Source: Gp6-AA40 sp036407095
Lineage (GTDB): Bacteria; Acidobacteriota; Vicinamibacteria; Vicinamibacterales; UBA2999
DNA length: 64,000 nt
Assembly (NCBI GenBank): GCA_036407095.1
Contig: DASWZV010000144.1
Span: 1 to 64,000, forward strand
Reading direction: 5' to 3'
Every line of letters starts with the position of its first letter. Position 1 is the stretch's first letter. A program made the translations under genes and the position numbers. Shown piece after piece: positions 7,699 to 15,903 of this stretch. The notes under the pieces were generated by a model that saw only the letters and a program-made list of their open reading frames with translations, was not told the DNA's origin and made no database searches.

Positions 7699-9180
7699 TT
7701 GTCCGCACGGACTCGATACACATTCGGCTGCTTCGAGCTGGACGCCACCGCTCGACGGTTGACCCGCTCGGGTGAGCTCGTGACGATCCCCGATCGTCAC
7801 GTTGGTGTCCTGCTCGAACTGCTTTCACACCCCGGAACCATCCTGTCCAAAGACGCCCTCATCGAGGCGGTCTGGCGCGATGTGGCCGTGACCGACAACA
7901 GCCTCGAACAGGCGATCTCCGCCCTGCGCCGCGTACTCGGCGACACGGCCGACGGTACGCCCTGCATCCAGACGGTCGCGCGTCAGGGATACCGCTTCAC
8001 CGGCACGGTGACGCGCACCGCCTCGCGCGCCACCGATGACGCGCTCGACGCGCTGCTCGCGCCGCATCGCGCATGGATCGAGGGGCGCGCGGCACTCGAA
8101 ACGCTCGAGCGCGATCAGATCGTGCACGCGCGCCGGGTGTTCGAAGGTGTGCTCGCCAGCGCACCCGACCAGGCCTCCGCGCACGTCGGTCTCGCGAACG
8201 CGTGCGTCATGCAGTTCGAGATGACGCGTGCTGACGCGCAACCGGATATCGCGGCGCTCGAGGCCGCGGCGCGACATGCGCGCGAAGCGTGCCGGCTCGC
8301 GCCGGACTACGGCGAAGCGTGGGCCACTCTTGGCTTCGTGCTCGATCGCACAGGCCATCACGTCGATGCGTTGGCCGCATCGCGACGCGCGACGACCCTT
8401 GAACCTGACAACTGGCGGCATCACTTCCGCCTCGCGTACGTGAGCTGGGGGGAAGAGCGGTTGCGCGAGTCGCATCGAACGCTCGCGTTGATGCCTGGTT
8501 TTCCGCTCGCGCATTGGCTCGCGGCGACGGTGCACGTCGCGCGTCAGGCCTTCTTCGAAGCCGAGCGCGAACTGAACGCGGGGATCGCGGGGCAGGTGCA
8601 AGCAGGGCAGGTGGGGCAGGTGGGGCAAGTGGGGCGGGTGGGGGTGAGCGGGTCGTCGTCACGGTTCAGCAGCGTTGCGCTGCATTGGCTCCGCGGTCTC
8701 ATCCACCTGGCGCGTGGTGAGGACGACGAGGCGCTGCGATCGTTCGAGCAGGAGCTCGCGCTCGAGTCGAGCGGGCAGTTGTACGCGCGTGAGTGCTGTG
8801 CCAACACGTGGTACGCAATCGGTGCGCTCAGACTGCGGCAGGGCCGTTCGGACGACGCGCGGAACGCGTTCGGGCAGGCGATTCAGCGCGTGCAAAAACA
8901 TCTGCTCGCGCATATCGGGTGTGACGCGGTCGATCACGGATTCTTCGATTCCACTCGGCCTGCGGGTCCGATATCGATCGACTCGGCGATCGCAATGGCT
9001 GCGGCTCTCGTCCGCGCCGGCCGACATGCTGATGCGGCGCGCGTGATCGGCGATGCGTTGACGGCCGCGCCTCCAGGAAATGCGGGATGGTTGCTCCCGA
9101 TTGAACCGCTTCTGCAGGTGACGGCGCATCCAGACATCTGGGCGCCGGCTCTGGCCCGTCTTCGAACGCGCGCGGCGTAG
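7699..9180 (+). CDS. Winged-helix (OmpR/CadC-type) regulator with TPR domain
   Basis: Residues 1-105 form a Trans_reg_C winged helix (YTFGCFELDATARRLTRSGE, AVTDNSLEQAISALRRVLGD, TVARQGYRFTG). No receiver domain and no obvious membrane helix follows. Residues about 120-490 are TPR-like helical repeats (VFEGVLASAPDQASAHVGLA; EAWATLGFVLDRTGHHVDAL). Such proteins are common in Acidobacteriota and are presumed one-component regulators. The only usable start is TTG at 7699; TACAAT at 7685-7690 lies 8 bases upstream, which would give an almost leaderless mRNA. Residues about 298-315 (GQVQAGQVGQVGQVGRVG) are encoded by a 9-bp minisatellite that has expanded within the repeat region. Confidence 0.82.
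   Translation: MSARTRYTFGCFELDATARRLTRSGELVTIPDRHVGVLLELLSHPGTILSKDALIEAVWRDVAVTDNSLEQAISALRRVLGDTADGTPCIQTVARQGYRFTGTVTRTASRATDDALDALLAPHRAWIEGRAALETLERDQIVHARRVFEGVLASAPDQASAHVGLANACVMQFEMTRADAQPDIAALEAAARHAREACRLAPDYGEAWATLGFVLDRTGHHVDALAASRRATTLEPDNWRHHFRLAYVSWGEERLRESHRTLALMPGFPLAHWLAATVHVARQAFFEAERELNAGIAGQVQAGQVGQVGQVGRVGVSGSSSRFSSVALHWLRGLIHLARGEDDEALRSFEQELALESSGQLYARECCANTWYAIGALRLRQGRSDDARNAFGQAIQRVQKHLLAHIGCDAVDHGFFDSTRPAGPISIDSAIAMAAALVRAGRHADAARVIGDALTAAPPGNAGWLLPIEPLLQVTAHPDIWAPALARLRTRAA
8590..8640. repeat. 9-bp coding minisatellite
   Basis: The unit GGGCAGGTG occurs at 8590-8598 and then four times in tandem from 8605 to 8640, with single-base variants in the last two. It is in frame and encodes the GQV repeats of the TPR regulator. 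Eighteen bases of it (8606-8623) recur in the intergenic repeat at 47.3 kb. Confidence 0.85.
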
Positions 9181-9278
9181 TACGTAGCGTTCGGACTCGC
9201 AACGATCAGATCTTTTCAGCACTCGCCTCAAGACATCGCCGACCACGGGCGGGCACCATGACCTCCATGGAGGTGCCT

Positions 9279-9806
9279 ATGCGCGCTGCTGTTTTGCTGA
9301 TGCTCTTCGCGGGGGTTGCCGCCCCGGCGCTTGCCCAGTCAACGGTCGATGTCACGAACCCGCCCCCACCAGTGAGGTTCGTCAATCTCTCAGGTCCACG
9401 ATTCGGCTTCACTGCACTCAGCGATGGGATTGTGCAGAAGCTGCACGAACGGGAGATCGATGTCCGTCCGGCCATCTCGCAGTTCGGGTGGCAGTTCGAA
9501 AAGGAGTTCTTCAGCAAAGCGGGCGGGCTCGCCGCTCTGAACGAGCTGGTCGTGCTCGCGGGTGGACTCGAGCAGGGTGAATTCCTGCCCAGTGTGAGCT
9601 GGATGGTCGGTCTGCGCTCGCCGACCGGCGTCGAGTTCGGGATCGGCCCGAACATCACACCCGCGGGAGTGGCGCTGGCGCTGGCCGGCGGCGTGACGTT
9701 TCGATCGGGCGCGCTCAACGTGCCGATGACCTTCGCGGTGGTCCCGTCGAAGGACGGCATGCGCGTGAGCATGCTCACTGGCTTCAACTTCCGCCAGAAA
9801 CGGTGA
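9279..9806 (+). CDS. Secreted protein of unknown function
   Basis: From ATG 9279 (GGAGG at 9269-9273) the product is 175 residues: a signal peptide MRAAVLLMLFAGVAAPALAQ, then a soluble domain with FVNLSGPRFGFTALSDGIVQ and a glycine-rich beta-like C-terminus (VGLRSPTGVEFGIGPNITPA). No family was recognised with confidence. The FGWQFEKEFF...GLEQGEFLPSVSWMVGLRS segment resembles acidobacterial secreted proteins of unknown role. The following gene starts 11 bases after its stop, so they form a two-gene unit. Confidence 0.7.
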   Translation: MRAAVLLMLFAGVAAPALAQSTVDVTNPPPPVRFVNLSGPRFGFTALSDGIVQKLHEREIDVRPAISQFGWQFEKEFFSKAGGLAALNELVVLAGGLEQGEFLPSVSWMVGLRSPTGVEFGIGPNITPAGVALALAGGVTFRSGALNVPMTFAVVPSKDGMRVSMLTGFNFRQKR

Positions 9807-9817
9807 CCGGAGCGGCC

Positions 9818-10270
9818 ATGCGAATCGTGTTGATGGCTTTGACGATCATCGTGTCGAGCGCCAGCGCTTACGCGCAGGCGCTCGATACACCGACGGCATC
9901 GTGCTGGCCGCTCGGCACCAAAGGACAGGTCGTAGTGACGCGACCGGATGGGAGCAGCGTGAAGGACACGCTGCTCTGCATGAGTCGCGACTCTGTGGTC
10001 CTCGCGTCGGGTGGTACCGTCCCGCTTGACTCGATTACCCGAATCGCCAAACCGCGCGACGGCGTGATCGACGGCGTGCTCAAGGGCGCGGGCGCCGGCC
10101 TCCTCTTCCTCGCGCTGTGTGCGCCGAATTGCGGAGGCGCGGAACCGGTCCTGCGAATCACGCTCGGGTACGCCGTCCTGGGCGGCGTCATCGACGCTGC
10201 GCAGGGAAACAACCCGACGATCTACAAGAAAGGAGCGTCGTCGTCGCTGGCGTGGCGCATAGGGTTCTGA
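9818..10270 (+). CDS. Secreted protein with membrane-like C-terminus, unknown function
   Basis: This is a 150-residue product with a signal peptide (MRIVLMALTIIVSSASAYAQ), a small domain (GTKGQVVVTRPDGSSVKDTL) and a hydrophobic glycine-rich segment (GVLKGAGAGLLFLALCAPNC, then LRITLGYAVLGGVID). GGAG upstream supports the ATG at 9818 over a GTG at 9803 that would overlap the previous stop. The shape resembles proteins whose beta-domain reads a charged extracytoplasmic ligand, but no function can be assigned. It ends 22 bases before the TGCAAAA hairpin repeat. Confidence 0.65.
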   Translation: MRIVLMALTIIVSSASAYAQALDTPTASCWPLGTKGQVVVTRPDGSSVKDTLLCMSRDSVVLASGGTVPLDSITRIAKPRDGVIDGVLKGAGAGLLFLALCAPNCGGAEPVLRITLGYAVLGGVIDAAQGNNPTIYKKGASSSLAWRIGF

Positions 10271-10291
10271 GTAGGATCACGCCCGGACGGT

Positions 10292-10381
10292 AATTCAAAA
10301 TGCGAAATGCAAAATGCAAAAGGCAAAAGGCAAGAAGCGAGGAGAGAGTTCGCCTTCGTTTTGCATTTTGCATTTTGCATT
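10292..10381. repeat. Hairpin of TGCAAAA heptamers (copy 1)
   Basis: The left arm (10292-10342) is a run of TGCAAAA/TGCGAAA-like heptamers and the right arm (10353-10381) is the complementary TTTTGCA run. It fills the gap between two convergent genes and its right end overlaps the TTA that is the stop codon of the acylase gene. It probably works as a bidirectional terminator. A second copy is at 13870-13963. Confidence 0.85.
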
Positions 10382-12893
10382 ACGGCGTCAACGTCAGCGT
10401 GTGTTCCGTCTTCCCCGGTAGAAACGGAGTGGGCCGTCCTTCGATCCACGCCTCGTGCGAGTTCCCATAGAAAGGTGAGAGCGGGTGCCCGCTCTGTCCC
10501 GTCGGCATGTGCATGATGCCGTCGGCCTCGCGGCCGGGCGAGACGATCATCCGCTCGGATGCGGCGTTCGCGCCCCAGTGCATCCTCGGCGTATACAGAT
10601 CACCATCGAGCGGCCGCTGGGGCATGTCGAGCCACGCGCCAAGGAACGGCAGCCCTGACGACAGCGGATGCCGATAGAGCGTGACGTTGGCCTGCGACCA
10701 TGGAGCCGCCAGCCCGCCGTCAGCGTTCGCGCGTTCGATCACGCGGTCGATCGCTTCCATCAGCAGCGCATCCCAGCTGGCGAATCGCGGATCGAGCAGG
10801 TGCATCGGCTTTTGCGAGACCAACGCCCAGATCGGGCCTTCTCGTCGACGCACGGTGCGATAGTCGAACGAGCCGTCGGCCTCGTAGCATTCCACGAGCA
10901 CGAACGCGATGATCATTTCCGACGCCTGCTCGCGGAATAGACGCGTGAGTCGATACCCGGCGGACGCGGCTGCGGCCCTGCCGTTCCATGTGTGCTCCAC
11001 GAGATCGCGGAACCGGGCGCGGTTGGCGTTGTTGCGGACGGCCGACGGCGTGAGCGTCTTCAGAATCAGATCGCGCCATCGATTCAGGAATTCAGCGCCG
11101 GTCTCGAGCTGAATATCGAGCAGGTCGCGTGGCGTGAACCGCTCGCGTGCCATCAAGCGTTCGCGAATCAGGTGCGCCCTCGAGCCGACCTCGTAGTTGC
11201 CGTCACCCAGACGCGCCAGCATGTCGCCGTCGACGACCCGCGCATTCGCGGTCCAGATGCGCCCATCTGCGGGGTCCTTGATGCGCGGATAATCCGTGCG
11301 CGCCAGCCAGCCGCTCCACCCGTGTGAACCGTCGGACCACGACGACGGCAACCGTCCGTCGAGACCGACACGGCGGGGGATTGCGCCATACACCGTCCAT
11401 CCGATGTGTCCGCCCTCGTCGGCGACCACGAAGTTCTGGCCGGGCGCACCGAGCCCATTCACCGCGGTGAACGCCGCGTCCACCGTGCGTGCATCCTCGA
11501 GCGCCCTGGAGGCCACACCGAGCCGGTCCGTGTCGTGCGCCACCCATCGCAGCGCGCGCAATCGTCCTGCGTGATCGGTGCCGATGACCGGCCCCCAGAT
11601 CGTCCACGCGACGTTCTCGTGCTCGGTGCGTGAGCCGGCGACCTCGATTGCTTCGTCGAAACGGTCGAACGAACGCCAGCCGTCGGGCGTCTTGTAGCGA
11701 ACATGATTCTGTGGGTCGAGTTCGAGGACGACGAGGTCGCTCCAGTCGGCCTGACTGTTGGTGAATCCCCACGCGATATGCGTATTGCTGCCGACGACCA
11801 TCGCCGGCACCCCCGGCAGCGTGATGCCAATCAGACGATGCGGATGCGAGAGGTCGGATCGGTCGGGCCACTCGAATGCGGCGCGATACCAGGTGTTCGG
11901 CACGCGCACGAGCAGATGCATGTCGTTGGCGAGCAGCGCGCCGCCGTCCGCGGCGAGCCGGCCCGAGACCGCCCAGTTGTTGCTGCCGGTTGCGCCATCA
12001 CGATCGGCTCCCACATCCGAACTCTCGAAGCCCATCGCAGCAGGAATGCCGAGGCTCCAGCGTCCGAGTTGCAGTGCCGATGCAACCAACCCCGGAGCTC
12101 GAGAGTCGGACGTTGGAAACCGGATGTCCTCCCTGCGTGGGCCGAGCGGTGACACGGGTCGTCCTGAGCGCCGAGCGCGAAGGTCGTAGACGTCGGGCCC
12201 AGGGATCGGGGGCGTTGGAATCGCATCGCCGACGATCGGAGAATCCCACTCGGTGCCGACGGGCGCCAGAAATTCGTAGAGCTGCCGCGGCAGCACGTCA
12301 TTCATCGTGCCGAGCGTCGACTCGTACGCGCCCTGGTAGTCCTGCAGCGTGATGAACATCGAGAGGACCACGAGCACGCTGTCTTCCGGGAGCCATGGCC
12401 GCGGTTGCGCACGCAGCAGGAGATACTCGAATGGCGCGGCGCCCAGGCTCGAGAGGCCGGCGTTGACGCCCGCGGTGTAGGCATCGAGCAGCGCACGATC
12501 TTCGGTGCCGAGCGCCGCGACCGCCCGTTGAGCTTCGGCGCGAAACCTGTGCACGCGGATCTCTCGATCGATCGCCAGCCCGCGGGCGCCGACGAGGGCC
12601 GACAGCTCGCCTGCGGCCCGGCGCCGCGCGAGGTCCATTTGAAAAAAGCGATCCTGTGCGTGCAGGAAACCGGTCGCGCGCGCGACGTCTTCGCGCGACG
12701 CACCACGGATCGTCGGCACTCCGAGTCCATCGCGCGTGATCAGCACCGGCGCGGACAGGCCTTTCAGCGGCCGCGATTCGTCCAGCTGAGGCAGGCTGGC
12801 GCGCAGGCGGCTGTAGACCCACAGCCCGGATGCCCCGCCGGCCACTGCCACAAGGGCGGCGATCACGAGAATGGCGCGCACAACCCGTCGCAT
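10380..12893 (-). CDS. Penicillin acylase family (peptidase S45) N-terminal-nucleophile hydrolase
   Basis: The 837-residue precursor starts with a membrane/signal segment (VVRAILVIAALVAVAGGASG). It has an alpha chain of about 270 residues (ITRDGLGVPTIRGASREDVA, FLHAQDRFFQMDLARRRAAG) and then the autocleavage site before the nucleophile Ser in GSNNWAVSG. The beta chain continues with ANDMHLLVRVPNTWYRAAFE and TGQSGHPLSPFYGNSHEAWI. Family members are periplasmic heterodimers that cleave amide side chains of beta-lactams, N-acyl-homoserine lactones or other acylamides; the substrate here is unknown. ATG 12893 was preferred to TTG 12899. Bases 12157-12189 look like a dispersed repeat absorbed into the coding frame. 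Confidence 0.9.
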   Translation of the reverse strand: MRRVVRAILVIAALVAVAGGASGLWVYSRLRASLPQLDESRPLKGLSAPVLITRDGLGVPTIRGASREDVARATGFLHAQDRFFQMDLARRRAAGELSALVGARGLAIDREIRVHRFRAEAQRAVAALGTEDRALLDAYTAGVNAGLSSLGAAPFEYLLLRAQPRPWLPEDSVLVVLSMFITLQDYQGAYESTLGTMNDVLPRQLYEFLAPVGTEWDSPIVGDAIPTPPIPGPDVYDLRARRSGRPVSPLGPRREDIRFPTSDSRAPGLVASALQLGRWSLGIPAAMGFESSDVGADRDGATGSNNWAVSGRLAADGGALLANDMHLLVRVPNTWYRAAFEWPDRSDLSHPHRLIGITLPGVPAMVVGSNTHIAWGFTNSQADWSDLVVLELDPQNHVRYKTPDGWRSFDRFDEAIEVAGSRTEHENVAWTIWGPVIGTDHAGRLRALRWVAHDTDRLGVASRALEDARTVDAAFTAVNGLGAPGQNFVVADEGGHIGWTVYGAIPRRVGLDGRLPSSWSDGSHGWSGWLARTDYPRIKDPADGRIWTANARVVDGDMLARLGDGNYEVGSRAHLIRERLMARERFTPRDLLDIQLETGAEFLNRWRDLILKTLTPSAVRNNANRARFRDLVEHTWNGRAAAASAGYRLTRLFREQASEMIIAFVLVECYEADGSFDYRTVRRREGPIWALVSQKPMHLLDPRFASWDALLMEAIDRVIERANADGGLAAPWSQANVTLYRHPLSSGLPFLGAWLDMPQRPLDGDLYTPRMHWGANAASERMIVSPGREADGIMHMPTGQSGHPLSPFYGNSHEAWIEGRPTPFLPGKTEHTLTLTP

Positions 12894-12914
12894 AATCAAA
12901 GAGACAATCTTAAG

Positions 12915-12944
12915 GCCTCAGGGCCCTGAGCCCTGAGCCTCTGG
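12915..12944. repeat. CAGGGCTCAGG-word palindrome upstream of the acylase gene
   Basis: The words CCTCAGGGCCCTGAG and CCCTGAGCCTCTGGG overlap to form a palindromic cluster in the 104-bp gap between two divergent genes. The same word family, with longer arms, flanks the 3' end of hisA (39943-40024). Confidence 0.75.
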
Positions 12945-12985
12945 GAATAGCAAGCATCGGATAGATCGCGCGGGGCACGCCCTTG

Positions 12986-12991
12986 TATCGT
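12986..12991 (+). promoter_or_regulatory. -10 box of a leaderless promoter (ada-like gene)
   Basis: TATCGT is followed by exactly six bases and then the ATG at 12998. No Shine-Dalgarno site is present, so transcription should begin at the start codon. Confidence 0.5.
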
Positions 12992-12997
12992 GCGGTC

Positions 12998-13870
12998 ATG
13001 TCTACTGCGATCCTCTCGATGAAGGCTTCGAGCCACCTCGATCAAGTCCGGCGGGCGTGCGCGTACATCGAACAACACGCCGAGGCGCCCATCACCCTGG
13101 CGCGCATCGCGGCTCACGTCGATGCCAGCCCCTACCACTTTCAGCGCACGTTCACGCGGATCGTGGGCATCTCACCGCGGGCATATCAGGATGCCCTTCG
13201 CGCGAAACGTTTCCGCCGTGGCCTGCGCGAGGGCGTCCCGGTGACCGGCGCGATCTACGACGCCGGCTATGGGTCCAGCAGCCGCGTGTACGAACGGCAG
13301 CCAACGGGCAAGGGGATGACGCCCGCGGTCTACAAACGCGGCGCCGAGGGCGTCGACGTGCGGTATGCCATGGCCGATTCGCCGCTCGGACGTCTCCTCG
13401 TGGCCGCGACGGCGCGGGGTATCTGCGCTGTGAAGCTCGGCGACACCGATGAACGGTTGACCGAGGATCTGCGACGCGAATATCCAGCGGCGTCGATTTC
13501 GCCGGATCGGAGCGATCTGGGCCGCTGGATCAAGGCGATCCTCGCCTATCTCGTTGGCCGTCGACCGCACCTCGATCTTCCGATCGACGTCCAGGCCACT
13601 GCGTTTCAGTGGAAGGTCTGGCGCTATCTGCAATCCATCCCTTACGGCGAGACGCGCGCCTACAGCCAGGTGGCCCGGGCCATCGGGGCGCCCAGCGCGA
13701 CACGCGCCGTGGCGCGAGCGTGTGCCACCAATCCGGTCTGTCTGGTCGTACCCTGCCACCGTGTCGTGCAGAAGGACGGTGGGCTGGCCGGCTATCGCTG
13801 GGGCATCGATCGGAAGCGGACCTTGCTCGACGCAGAAAAGAAGGCGGCGCACAAGAAACAGCAGAAATAA
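12998..13870 (+). CDS. Ada-like AraC regulator fused to O6-methylguanine-DNA methyltransferase
   Basis: The 290-residue protein has an AraC-type HTH (residues about 15-110: QVRRACAYIEQHAEAPITLA, FQRTFTRIVGISPRAYQDAL) fused to an alkyltransferase domain (about 125-285) with the active-site motif VPCHRVV and the FQWKVWRYLQSIPYGETRAY helix. It transfers alkyl groups from O6-alkylguanine to its Cys and may activate repair genes. The N-terminal zinc/phosphotriester domain of E. coli Ada is absent, so methyl-phosphotriester sensing is probably lost. The gene appears monocistronic, and its stop codon touches the TGCAAAA repeat. Confidence 0.92.
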   Translation: MSTAILSMKASSHLDQVRRACAYIEQHAEAPITLARIAAHVDASPYHFQRTFTRIVGISPRAYQDALRAKRFRRGLREGVPVTGAIYDAGYGSSSRVYERQPTGKGMTPAVYKRGAEGVDVRYAMADSPLGRLLVAATARGICAVKLGDTDERLTEDLRREYPAASISPDRSDLGRWIKAILAYLVGRRPHLDLPIDVQATAFQWKVWRYLQSIPYGETRAYSQVARAIGAPSATRAVARACATNPVCLVVPCHRVVQKDGGLAGYRWGIDRKRTLLDAEKKAAHKKQQK

Positions 13871-13963
13871 TGCAAAATGCAAAATGCGAAATGCAAAGTG
13901 CGACATGCGAAACCGCAAATGCGAACGATTCTTTGCATTTTGCATTTGCATTTTGAATTTCGA
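13870..13963. repeat. Hairpin of TGCAAAA heptamers (copy 2)
   Basis: The left arm (13870-13925) and right arm (13930-13963) are complementary runs of TGCAAAA/TGCATTT words. It begins at the last base of the ada-like stop codon and ends six bases before the ATG of the oxidoreductase, filling the whole intergenic space. See the finding on repeat families. Confidence 0.85.
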
Positions 13964-13968
13964 CTTGC

Positions 13969-15186
13969 ATGCGCACACGTTACGGAATCTCGCCCTGGAT
14001 CGATCTTTTTCCTCGATCGCGTCGCCCGGACCTCCCGCGACTTCGTGGTGAACACACCGCCGACCTCGTCATCGTCGGCGGCGGCCTCACCGGATGCGCC
14101 ACGGCCTACGCCTGTGCGGCAGCGGGCCTGAAACCAGTTCTCATCGAAGCGGATCGCCTCGGCCATGGCGGGGCCGGCCGGAGCACCGGGCTCCTCCTCT
14201 CGGATCCCGGTCCTGCCTTTCGCGATGTCGTCGGAGCGCATGGGTTGCGCGCCGCGCGGCAGGTGTTCGAGTCGTGGCGTCGCGCCTCGCTCGAGGCCGC
14301 GGCGCTGCTCCGCCGTCTCAACATCCGATGCGATCTCGAGGCCGCCGACGATCTCATCGTAGCGGTGCGTGATGGAGAGAAAGATCTTCGTCGCGAACAG
14401 GAAGCGAGATCGGCAGCGGGACTCGATGCCAGGTGGATGATCCCGAACGCGGCGAGACAGGCCACGTCGTACGAGGCCAGCGGCGCGATCAAACTGAGCG
14501 GCGCGTTCACCCTCGATCCGTATCGCGCGTGCCTCGGGCTGGCGTCGGCGGCGCGATCGCGCGGGGCGATGTTGTTCGAGCGAACGCCCGTCAAGAAGGT
14601 ATTGGTCGGCAGGAAAGATGTCACCGCTGTCGTCGACGGCGGACTCGTGCACGCCAACACCGTCATCGTGACGACGGGAAGTGCGACCGCCGAGTTCAAA
14701 CCGCTGCGGCGTCACTTCAACCGCTCCGAGACCTACCTCGTGCTCACCGAGCCCCTGCCGGCCGCCATGCGGAAGCAACTCGGTCGTGCCGACCTCACGG
14801 TTGCGGATACCGCAACGCCGCGACACAGGATCCGTCGTACCAAGGACGGCCGCCTGCTCATTGCCGGCGCGGATCGCAGCGAAACGCCCGCGCGTCAGAA
14901 GAGTGCGGCGCTGATTCAGCGAACCGGACAGTTGATGTACGAACTGCTGACGATGAACCCGGCAATCGCGGGGCTGCAGCCCGAATACGGGTGGGATGCC
15001 TCGTGCGGCGACACCGCAGACGGGCTGATGTACATCGGGCCGCATCGCAACTATCCGCGCCATCTGTTCGCGCTCGGCCGCAGCGGCGATTCGGTCACCG
15101 GTGCGTTTCTCGCGTCACGCATCCTGTCGCGTGCCGCGCTCGCCAAGCCCGACAAGAGCGACGCGGTGTTCGGCTGGACGCGATGA
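13969..15186 (+). CDS. FAD-dependent D-amino-acid-oxidase-fold oxidoreductase
   Basis: The 405-residue enzyme has a dinucleotide-binding fold at residues 32-60 (ADLVIVGGGLTGCATAYACA) and a DAO-type substrate domain (AFTLDPYRACLGLASAARSR, SETYLVLTEPLPAAMRKQLG). A second FAD contact lies near the C-terminus (YIGPHRNYPRHLFALGRSGD). The stop overlaps the bshB1 start (ATGA), so it is the first gene of an oxidoreductase-bshB1-bshA operon. It could oxidise an amine or amino-acid substrate. Co-transcription with bacillithiol genes is suggestive of a thiol-linked or amino-acid-supply role, but no specific substrate is evident. Confidence 0.82.
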   Translation: MRTRYGISPWIDLFPRSRRPDLPRLRGEHTADLVIVGGGLTGCATAYACAAAGLKPVLIEADRLGHGGAGRSTGLLLSDPGPAFRDVVGAHGLRAARQVFESWRRASLEAAALLRRLNIRCDLEAADDLIVAVRDGEKDLRREQEARSAAGLDARWMIPNAARQATSYEASGAIKLSGAFTLDPYRACLGLASAARSRGAMLFERTPVKKVLVGRKDVTAVVDGGLVHANTVIVTTGSATAEFKPLRRHFNRSETYLVLTEPLPAAMRKQLGRADLTVADTATPRHRIRRTKDGRLLIAGADRSETPARQKSAALIQRTGQLMYELLTMNPAIAGLQPEYGWDASCGDTADGLMYIGPHRNYPRHLFALGRSGDSVTGAFLASRILSRAALAKPDKSDAVFGWTR

Positions 15187-15896
15187 CCGATCACCTGCCT
15201 CAGGTCGATCTCCTCGCAATCGGCCCGCATCCCGACGACATCGAAATCGGCATCGGGGGCATCGTCGCCAAGCACGTGACGCTCGGTTTTCGCGTCGGGC
15301 TGTGCGACCTCACCGCGGGTGAGATGGGCAGCAACGGGACGATCGACGAACGGCTCGCCGAGGCCGAGGCTGCGAGGGCGGTGCTAGGCGCGGCGTGGCG
15401 GGTGAACCTGCGCCTGCCCGATCGTGCGATCGGTAGCGATGCGGATCACGCGCGATCGGTCGCGAGCCTGATCCGGCGGGCAAAGCCGACGGTGGTCGCC
15501 GCTCCCTATTGGTCCGATCGGCATCCCGATCACGAGGCAGCGAGTCACCTGGTCACAGAGGGTGCGTTCAATGCGGGGCTGCGGCGTTATCCGGCCGACG
15601 GCGAGGCATGGAGGCCCGAGTCGATCTGCTACTACTTCATCAACGATGCGGCAACGCCGTCGTTCGTGGTCGACGTGAGCGATCAGTACGAGACCAAGCG
15701 GCGTGCGCTCGCCTGCCACGTCAGTCAATTCCGGCCGTCCCAGTCTGACGCGGTCGCAACGCGATTGACATCCGTCCGTTTCACACAGCTGATAGAAAGC
15801 CGAGATGCGCACTTCGGGGCGCTTGCCGGCGTCGCCTTCGCTGAAGGTATCGTGACGAAACAACTACCCCTTCGGCCGCACCTTCTCCGATTGTGA
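15183..15896 (+). CDS. bshB1: Bacillithiol biosynthesis deacetylase BshB1
   Basis: The 237-residue LmbE/PIG-L-family zinc deacetylase carries the metal motif GPHPDDIEIGIGG (His/Asp/Asp) near residue 15, TAGEMGSNGT at about 42, and the second metal ligand in SDRHPDHEAA. Its reaction is N-acetylglucosaminyl-malate to glucosaminyl-malate, the second step of bacillithiol synthesis. It overlaps the upstream gene by ATGA and is followed 7 bases later by bshA, which strongly supports the assignment. No bshC is in the window; the cysteine-adding step must be encoded elsewhere. Confidence 0.92.
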   Translation: MTDHLPQVDLLAIGPHPDDIEIGIGGIVAKHVTLGFRVGLCDLTAGEMGSNGTIDERLAEAEAARAVLGAAWRVNLRLPDRAIGSDADHARSVASLIRRAKPTVVAAPYWSDRHPDHEAASHLVTEGAFNAGLRRYPADGEAWRPESICYYFINDAATPSFVVDVSDQYETKRRALACHVSQFRPSQSDAVATRLTSVRFTQLIESRDAHFGALAGVAFAEGIVTKQLPLRPHLLRL

Positions 15897-15903
15897 TTGG
15901 CCC

